A stretch of 64,000 bases of DNA. It comes from Myroides odoratimimus (GTDB lineage Bacteria; Bacteroidota; Bacteroidia; Flavobacteriales; Flavobacteriaceae). The notes under the pieces are model-generated. The model was given only the letters and a program-made list of their open reading frames with translations, had not been told where the DNA came from and made no database searches. This document shows positions 58,997 to 64,000 of this stretch, in pieces. The stretch lies in assembly GCF_030326305.1 (NCBI RefSeq), contig NZ_JACAKB010000002.1, positions 186,001-250,000 of the forward strand, written 5' to 3'. The first letter of the stretch is position 1. Every line of letters starts with the position of its first letter. A program made the translations under genes and the position numbers.

Positions 58997-60509
58997 AACA
59001 CTTACAATCAATATAGCAGGATCAGTTTTTCACATAGATGAAAATGCTTATCTAAAACTAGATCAATATCTAAAGGCAATAAAACGTTCGTTTCCTAAAG
59101 AAGAACAGGACGAAATCATTCACGATATTGAAATCAGAATAGCAGAACTATTCTCTGAGAATATTACAGACTCTAATCAAGTTATCACAATAGCTGATGT
59201 AGATAGAGTAATCTCTATTATGGGAAGTCCAGAAGACTACATAATAGATGAAGAACCAGCTGCAAAAACTGAGACTAAATACGTCTACACTGGTACGAAA
59301 AAACTATACCGAGATGGTGAGAACGCTATGGTAGGTGGAGTATTAGCAGGTCTAGGTCACTACTTTAAGATAGATACTGTATGGATGAGAATTATCTTTA
59401 TGATATTAGTATTATTCTACGGAACAGGAGTTTTATTATACCTCATCTTATGGATTATCGTACCAGAAGCGAAGACTACTTCTCAGATCTTAGAAATGAA
59501 AAGAGAACCTATAAATATCTCTACTATTGAGAAAAAGGTAATGGAGAATGTTAATTATGTAACGAGCAAGATCAATGATGTAGACTACGAACATATCAAA
59601 AATCAAACGAAAAGAGCGGGTGAACGCAGTGGTAAAATCATCCTAAATATTATCGGTATCTTCTTTATCGTCATAAGTGTATTATCAATATTTTCAAGCA
59701 TAATCGGTATTTCAGCAGCTTTGATTAATAAAGAAATTATCTTAGAAGAAATAGGTTCTGAATTTCCTTTACTTTCTGCAGGAGTATATCCATTTTGGGT
59801 AAGTATCTTGTTGCTAACTTCATTAGTTACCCTTCCTTTCATCGGATTGTTAATTATAGGGTTACGCATGATCTATACTAACATTAAGTATGTAGCTCTA
59901 ATCATAATTGGGTTATTACTACTGTGGTTTATTTCTTTAGGTTTGTTCTCTATACCATTCTTAAATGCTAAAAACTATGAAGCAAGACACATCTATAGAA
60001 CTGAATATACAGAGTCAGCTAAAGTGACTTCAGAATTCAACTTTGATGATACTATTGATGACATTAAAATCACATTAGTAACAGAAGATTATTTTAAATC
60101 AGATAAGTCAAAAACGGAAGGGTTTGAAGTAAAAGAAATCAACTCTCTTTTGCCTATAGAAATAGAGATTTTACCAACATTTCAAAACGAGATATACGGT
60201 ACTTCTGAGGTTAAAGACTTTGCTATCAATAAAAAGAAAAACAAGTTAATTGAGATAGACCTAAACTTAATTAACTTCAATCAAGAAGGAAATCAATTAA
60301 TCCTTTCTAACAATCTATTTCCAGAAAGTACAACAAATACAGATACTAAAAATGCTAAAATAGTATACACTATTTACATCCCAAAAGGTAAAAAAGTATA
60401 CATCAGTGAACCAGTAAAAGCATTAATAAAATCAAACGAGACACTTACAGCCGGAGCGCATTGGTATGAGATGCAAGAGGACTCTACCCTTAAATGCTCT
60501 GACTGCTAG
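58989..60509 (+). CDS. PspC-domain membrane protein
   Basis: 506 residues. The N-terminal part (1-90) is a soluble helical domain. The PspC domain is at about 105-160 (KKLYRDGENAMVGGVLAGLG, then VLFYGTGVLLYLILWII). Three or four more membrane segments lie between 215 and 335, then a beta-rich extracytoplasmic C-terminus. Probably an envelope-stress sensor or effector controlled by the PadR protein. Confidence 0.9.
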   Translation: MNKTLTINIAGSVFHIDENAYLKLDQYLKAIKRSFPKEEQDEIIHDIEIRIAELFSENITDSNQVITIADVDRVISIMGSPEDYIIDEEPAAKTETKYVYTGTKKLYRDGENAMVGGVLAGLGHYFKIDTVWMRIIFMILVLFYGTGVLLYLILWIIVPEAKTTSQILEMKREPINISTIEKKVMENVNYVTSKINDVDYEHIKNQTKRAGERSGKIILNIIGIFFIVISVLSIFSSIIGISAALINKEIILEEIGSEFPLLSAGVYPFWVSILLLTSLVTLPFIGLLIIGLRMIYTNIKYVALIIIGLLLLWFISLGLFSIPFLNAKNYEARHIYRTEYTESAKVTSEFNFDDTIDDIKITLVTEDYFKSDKSKTEGFEVKEINSLLPIEIEILPTFQNEIYGTSEVKDFAINKKKNKLIEIDLNLINFNQEGNQLILSNNLFPESTTNTDTKNAKIVYTIYIPKGKKVYISEPVKALIKSNETLTAGAHWYEMQEDSTLKCSDC

Positions 60510-60543
60510 TAATATTAATTTTGTTTCAATTATTACCAATAAA

Positions 60544-60571
60544 AAAGGTTCCTTAAAGGAACCTTTTTTTG
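60544..60571. terminator. Bidirectional terminator between convergent genes
   Basis: AAAGGTTCC (60544-60552) and GGAACCTTT (60558-60566) with A and T runs on both sides. Confidence 0.88.
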
Positions 60572-60587
60572 TATTATATCCATCTGA

Positions 60588-61295
60588 TTAGTAAGAACCA
60601 GACTCGTTATAAGCGTCTCTGATCATTTTATCATTTGCTTTAATCGCAAACTCTACACGTCTATTCTTAGCTTGTCCTTCTTTTGTATCGTTAGAAGCGA
60701 TAGGATCAGCTACTCCGAAACCATCTGTCTTCATACGATTAGCAGCTACTCCTTTAGATGCTAAATACTGTCTTACAGATGCTGCACGTTTTTTAGATAA
60801 GCTTAAGTTATATTCTTCTCTACCAGTATTATCCGTATATCCATATATCTCGATATCTGTATCTTGATTCTCAGGATCTTTAAATACTGTAATTAACTTA
60901 TCTAAATTATCTTTTGCTCTTTGTGTCAATGTTGAAGAGTTTAAATCAAAGTTTACAGAATTCTCTCCTAACACTAATTTAATTCCTTCCCCTACACGTT
61001 CTACTTGAGCACCAGGTACAGTGTTTTCGATTTGACGTGCTTGCTTATCCATCTTGTTTCCGATCACTCCTCCAGCAGCACCACCGATTACACCTCCAAG
61101 TACTGCACCTAAAGCACCATTTCCACCTTTGCCGATATTGTTACCTAAGATCCCTCCGATAATAGCTCCACCTGCAGCACCGATAGCAGCACCGCGTTGT
61201 GTTTTATTAGAGTTTTTAGCAGCTTCACATCCTGTTAAAGATACTGAAGAGATTAATAATGTTCCTGCTAATATAAATGTGGCTGTTTTTTTCAT
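60588..61295 (-). CDS. OmpA-family lipoprotein with glycine zipper
   Basis: 235 residues. Lipobox VSLTGC, a glycine-zipper domain (about 35-85, IGAAGGAIIGGILGNNIG and GAVLGGVIGGAAGGVIGN) and an OmpA-like peptidoglycan-binding domain (DIEIYGYTDNTGREEYNLSL, AKNRRVEFAI). Likely outer-membrane anchored and non-covalently bound to peptidoglycan. Confidence 0.94.
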   Translation of the reverse strand: MKKTATFILAGTLLISSVSLTGCEAAKNSNKTQRGAAIGAAGGAIIGGILGNNIGKGGNGALGAVLGGVIGGAAGGVIGNKMDKQARQIENTVPGAQVERVGEGIKLVLGENSVNFDLNSSTLTQRAKDNLDKLITVFKDPENQDTDIEIYGYTDNTGREEYNLSLSKKRAASVRQYLASKGVAANRMKTDGFGVADPIASNDTKEGQAKNRRVEFAIKANDKMIRDAYNESGSY

Positions 61296-61324
61296 CTTTT
61301 TTATTGTTTTGTTATAAAAGGTAA

Positions 61325-61783
61325 TTAGTTCTTAGTAAAGCGATATGTCACATCATACGATTGTCCACCTGCATAGAATTTATCAACTAATTCAAATGTA
61401 TTAGCTGTTTGATTCTTTACACGTAGAGAATATCCTGTTGTCACATTTTTAGCTTTGACACCCTCATCGACGAATTTGAATTCGAAGTTACCATTCGGAG
61501 TAATAGTCCATTTAAAGTCACTTGCAAAACTAGGACAGTCTCCTCCTTTTGTCAATTCTACTATACCTGTATTATTGTTAGAAACAAACTTCCATTGGCT
61601 CCCAATAAAACATTGTGAATCAGCAATATTAAATGAACTCACTTTTACGAACTCACCCCCGATGTGCTTGATATCCGTTAAAGTCCAATTCCCTTTTATC
61701 CCTACCTGAGATTTGGTATCCATAGTAGGTTTACACGATGCTACTGCAAGAGCCAGTGCACCAAATAATACTAATTTTTTCAT
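61325..61783 (-). CDS. Lipocalin-like lipoprotein
   Basis: 152 residues. Signal peptide with lipobox ALAVASC, then KGNWTLTDIKHIGG, a beta-rich body and CFIGSQWKFVSNNNTG, matching the lipocalin-like domain lipoproteins of Bacteroidota. Upstream of the OmpA gene on the same strand with a 29-bp gap. Ligand unknown. Confidence 0.8.
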   Translation of the reverse strand: MKKLVLFGALALAVASCKPTMDTKSQVGIKGNWTLTDIKHIGGEFVKVSSFNIADSQCFIGSQWKFVSNNNTGIVELTKGGDCPSFASDFKWTITPNGNFEFKFVDEGVKAKNVTTGYSLRVKNQTANTFELVDKFYAGGQSYDVTYRFTKN

Positions 61784-61956
61784 AGATCTTTTATTATTGT
61801 TACATTTTTTTTGAACGATACTAATCTCAAAGTTACAAAGAAATAAGTTAACCTTAAGTTTTCTGACAAAGTGACACTCTTTTTGCTTTGGTATCTTTTT
61901 TGTCCTAACATCACTGTAAAAATATTAAAAATTCAAATAACATTAAACATACAACT

Positions 61957-63813
61957 ATGACATCTGGAAAAATTAACGTTACAGTGGAGAACATCTTCCC
62001 ACTTATTAAAAAGTTCCTTTACAGTGATCACGAAATTTTTTTAAGAGAGTTAGTATCTAATGCTACCGATGCAACATTAAAACTAAAACATTTAACTAGT
62101 ATAGGAGAAGCTAATGTAGAGTACGGAAATCCTATTATCGAAGTTAAAATAGACAAAGAAAATAAAAAACTTCACATCATAGACCAAGGTCTAGGGATGA
62201 CTAAAGAAGAAGTAGAAAAATACATTAATCAAGTAGCTTTCTCTGGAGCTGAAGAGTTCTTAGAGAAATATAAAGACTCGGCTAAAGACACAGGTATCAT
62301 CGGACACTTTGGTCTAGGGTTCTACTCTGCTTTTATGGTAGCGGATAAAGTAGAAATCTTCACTAAATCATTTAAAGATGAGCCTGCTGCACATTGGACA
62401 TGTGATGGTAGCCCAGAGTACACTTTAGAGGCATGCGACAAAACAACTAGAGGTACTGAGATTGTATTACACATTGCGGAGGATTCACTAGACTTCTTAG
62501 AAGACTATAAAATCCGTGAATTATTAGTAAAATACAATAAATTCATGCCTGTGCCTATTAAGTTCGGTACACATGAAGAAGGTGAAGGAGAGGATAAAGT
62601 AGAAGTAGATACTATTATCAATAACCCTAACCCAGCATGGACAAAACAACCAGCTGATTTAAATGATGAAGATTATAAGAACTTCTATAAAGAGCTATAC
62701 CCTACTCAATTTGAAGATCCTTTATTCAATATCCACTTAAATGTAGATTATCCATTTAACCTTACAGGTATCTTATACTTCCCTAAGTTAAATGCTGATC
62801 TTCAAATGCAAAAAGACAAAATCCAATTATACCAAAACCAAGTATTCGTAACGGATAATGTAGAAGGTATCGTTCCTGACTTTTTGACAATGTTAAAAGG
62901 GGTAATCGACTCTCCAGACATCCCATTGAACGTATCTCGTTCTTACCTTCAGGCAGATGGTAATGTGAAGAAGATCTCTAACTATATCACTCGTAAAGTA
63001 GCGGATAAGTTAAAATCGTTATTTAACGAAAACAGAGAAGACTTCGAAAGTAAGTGGAATGATATCAAAATCGTACTAGAATACGGTATGTTATCTGAAG
63101 AGAAGTTCTACGAAAAAGCTGGAGCATTCATGCTTTACCCTACTGTAGATAATAAATTCTATACATTAGAAGAATTAAAAGAAGCGACTAAAGATAACCA
63201 AACTGACAAAGATGGTAATCTAGTAATCTTATATGCTTCTAATAAAGATGCTCAACACAGCTATATCGCAGCTGCACAAGAGAAAGGATACCAAGTATTA
63301 TTACTAGACTCTCCTATCGTATCTCACTTGATCCAAAAGTTAGAAAGTGATAATGAGAAAACAACTTTCGTACGTGTAGACTCTGACCATATCAATAACT
63401 TGATTAAGAAAGAGGATTCTGAAATCTCTAGATTATCTGAAGATGAACAAAAATCATTACAAGAGATCGTAGAGAATATCGTACCTAAGGATAAATATAC
63501 TGTGAAGCTAGAAGCTATGGACAGCACAGCAGAGCCATTCATCATTACACAGCCTGAGTTTATGCGTCGTATGAAAGAGATGAGCCAGTCAGGTGGTGGA
63601 GGTATGTTCGGTATGGGTAACTTCCCTGAGATGTATAACCTAGTGGTGAACACAAACTCTCCTCTAGCATCTAACATCATTAGTAACACTGATGAAACAA
63701 CTAGAACAGAAAGTATCAAACAAGCAATGGACCTTGCAAAACTATCTCAAGGTTTATTAAAAGGTGAAGAACTTACTGCTTTTGTAAAAAGAAATTTCAA
63801 CAATCTGAAATAA
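61957..63813 (+). CDS. htpG: Molecular chaperone HtpG (Hsp90)
   Basis: 618 residues, normal bacterial length. ATPase boxes: FLRELVSNATDA, IIDQGLGMT (DxGxG) and GHFGLGFYSAFMVA (lid and G2), then middle and C-terminal dimerisation domains. The start MTSGKINVTVENIFPLIKKF fits the family. Upstream 61784-61956 holds only AT-rich DNA with no exact TAnnTTTG box seen. Confidence 0.97.
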   Translation: MTSGKINVTVENIFPLIKKFLYSDHEIFLRELVSNATDATLKLKHLTSIGEANVEYGNPIIEVKIDKENKKLHIIDQGLGMTKEEVEKYINQVAFSGAEEFLEKYKDSAKDTGIIGHFGLGFYSAFMVADKVEIFTKSFKDEPAAHWTCDGSPEYTLEACDKTTRGTEIVLHIAEDSLDFLEDYKIRELLVKYNKFMPVPIKFGTHEEGEGEDKVEVDTIINNPNPAWTKQPADLNDEDYKNFYKELYPTQFEDPLFNIHLNVDYPFNLTGILYFPKLNADLQMQKDKIQLYQNQVFVTDNVEGIVPDFLTMLKGVIDSPDIPLNVSRSYLQADGNVKKISNYITRKVADKLKSLFNENREDFESKWNDIKIVLEYGMLSEEKFYEKAGAFMLYPTVDNKFYTLEELKEATKDNQTDKDGNLVILYASNKDAQHSYIAAAQEKGYQVLLLDSPIVSHLIQKLESDNEKTTFVRVDSDHINNLIKKEDSEISRLSEDEQKSLQEIVENIVPKDKYTVKLEAMDSTAEPFIITQPEFMRRMKEMSQSGGGGMFGMGNFPEMYNLVVNTNSPLASNIISNTDETTRTESIKQAMDLAKLSQGLLKGEELTAFVKRNFNNLK

Positions 63814-63832
63814 GATTATAGCACTTCCAGAG

Positions 63833-63866
63833 AAGCCCATAACATCGCTGTTATGGGCTTTTTTTA
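63833..63866 (+). terminator. Terminator after htpG
   Basis: AAGCCCATAACA (63833-63844) and TGTTATGGGCTT (63849-63860) form a 12-bp stem with a 4-nt loop, followed by TTTTTT. Confidence 0.9.
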
Positions 63867-63948
63867 TTTAATATTAAGGATTACAGTTTTACAATACTCA
63901 TTTTACATTATCCTCTGCACCTCTTTTTCAACTGTGCTTCTGTTGCTT

Positions 63949-63999
63949 TTACTTAATTTTAAATGGTTTAGCCCAGACTACATTTCTCCCTTTCCACAG
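63949..63999 (-). CDS. Possible 3' end of a leftward gene (very short partial)
   Basis: A minus-strand frame open from the right edge ends at TAA 63951-63949 (LWKGRNVVWAKPFKIK). Only 16 residues are visible; the pattern looks protein-like but cannot be confirmed. Confidence 0.25.
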   Translation of the reverse strand: MWKGRNVVWAKPFKIK

Positions 64000-64000
64000 T

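Noticed and set aside
61930-61956. Copy of the late palindrome before htpG
   Set aside because: Only one half-like stretch (ATTAAACATA) is present, with no inverted partner.

Overview
The window is AT-rich bacterial DNA from a Flavobacteriaceae-type host (Bacteroidota; a Myroides/Flavobacterium relative is plausible, genus not provable from sequence alone). Indicators are TAnnTTTG -7 boxes with an upstream TTG, A-rich start regions instead of Shine-Dalgarno sites, lipoproteins with Cys-Ser-Ser/Cys-Gly lipoboxes, a DnaJ with a reduced zinc region, and the YqgE / class IV aminotransferase / START-like gene cluster.

Layout. 1-2022 is host: the end of a yqgE-like gene, a class IV aminotransferase, a START-like protein and a tRNA-Met. 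1978-48487 is a complete siphovirus-type prophage of about 46.5 kb integrated into the 3' half of that tRNA-Met; a perfect 47-bp repeat marks attL (1978-2024) and attR (48441-48487). 48488-64000 is host again: a flavodoxin-fold oxidoreductase, tRNA-fMet, two small-protein loci (one with an in-frame stop), a truncated DEAD-type helicase domain, an NtrC-like response regulator, an ABC exporter pair, dnaJ-grpE, an epimerase, a DUF4442 protein, PadR-PspC, two lipoproteins and htpG.

Prophage organisation. The integrase (+) lies next to attL and carries an IS256-family element inserted exactly at its stop codon. Nearly everything else is on the minus strand and reads from right to left: early genes from 45263 (small proteins, Rad50-like ATPase, an interrupted tRNA-Leu, RecT, metallo-beta-lactamase-fold protein, nucleoid-associated protein, DUF4373-type initiator, helicase loader), then a modification/accessory block (PAPS-reductase-like protein, two C5-cytosine methyltransferases, a GHKL-ATPase/nuclease-like protein, GNAT, RusA, a membrane protein), then late genes (terminase subunits, portal, minor head protein, scaffold, capsid, head-tail proteins, tail chaperone with a likely -1 frameshift, tape measure, tail tip, propeller-bearing fibre) and lysis (holin, GH108 endolysin, single-gene spanin). 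The rightward block 45571-48384 encodes a CI/S24 repressor and lysogenic cargo (two lipoproteins, a helical protein, an HTH protein); the 45264-45570 gap is the lambda-like switch.

Most notable. (1) The same 17-bp palindrome occurs at five late-gene promoters, four times directly upstream of the -7 box and once over the start site: a candidate phage late regulon. (2) A tRNA-Leu on the minus strand is split in its anticodon arm by about 75-80 nt. (3) A TIR/deoxyribosyltransferase-like protein with its own promoter and terminator sits between tail chaperone and tape measure genes. (4) A methyltransferase-GHKL ATPase pair resembles a restriction-modification module. (5) Two tail transcripts share a leader hairpin with a conserved loop and compensating stem changes.
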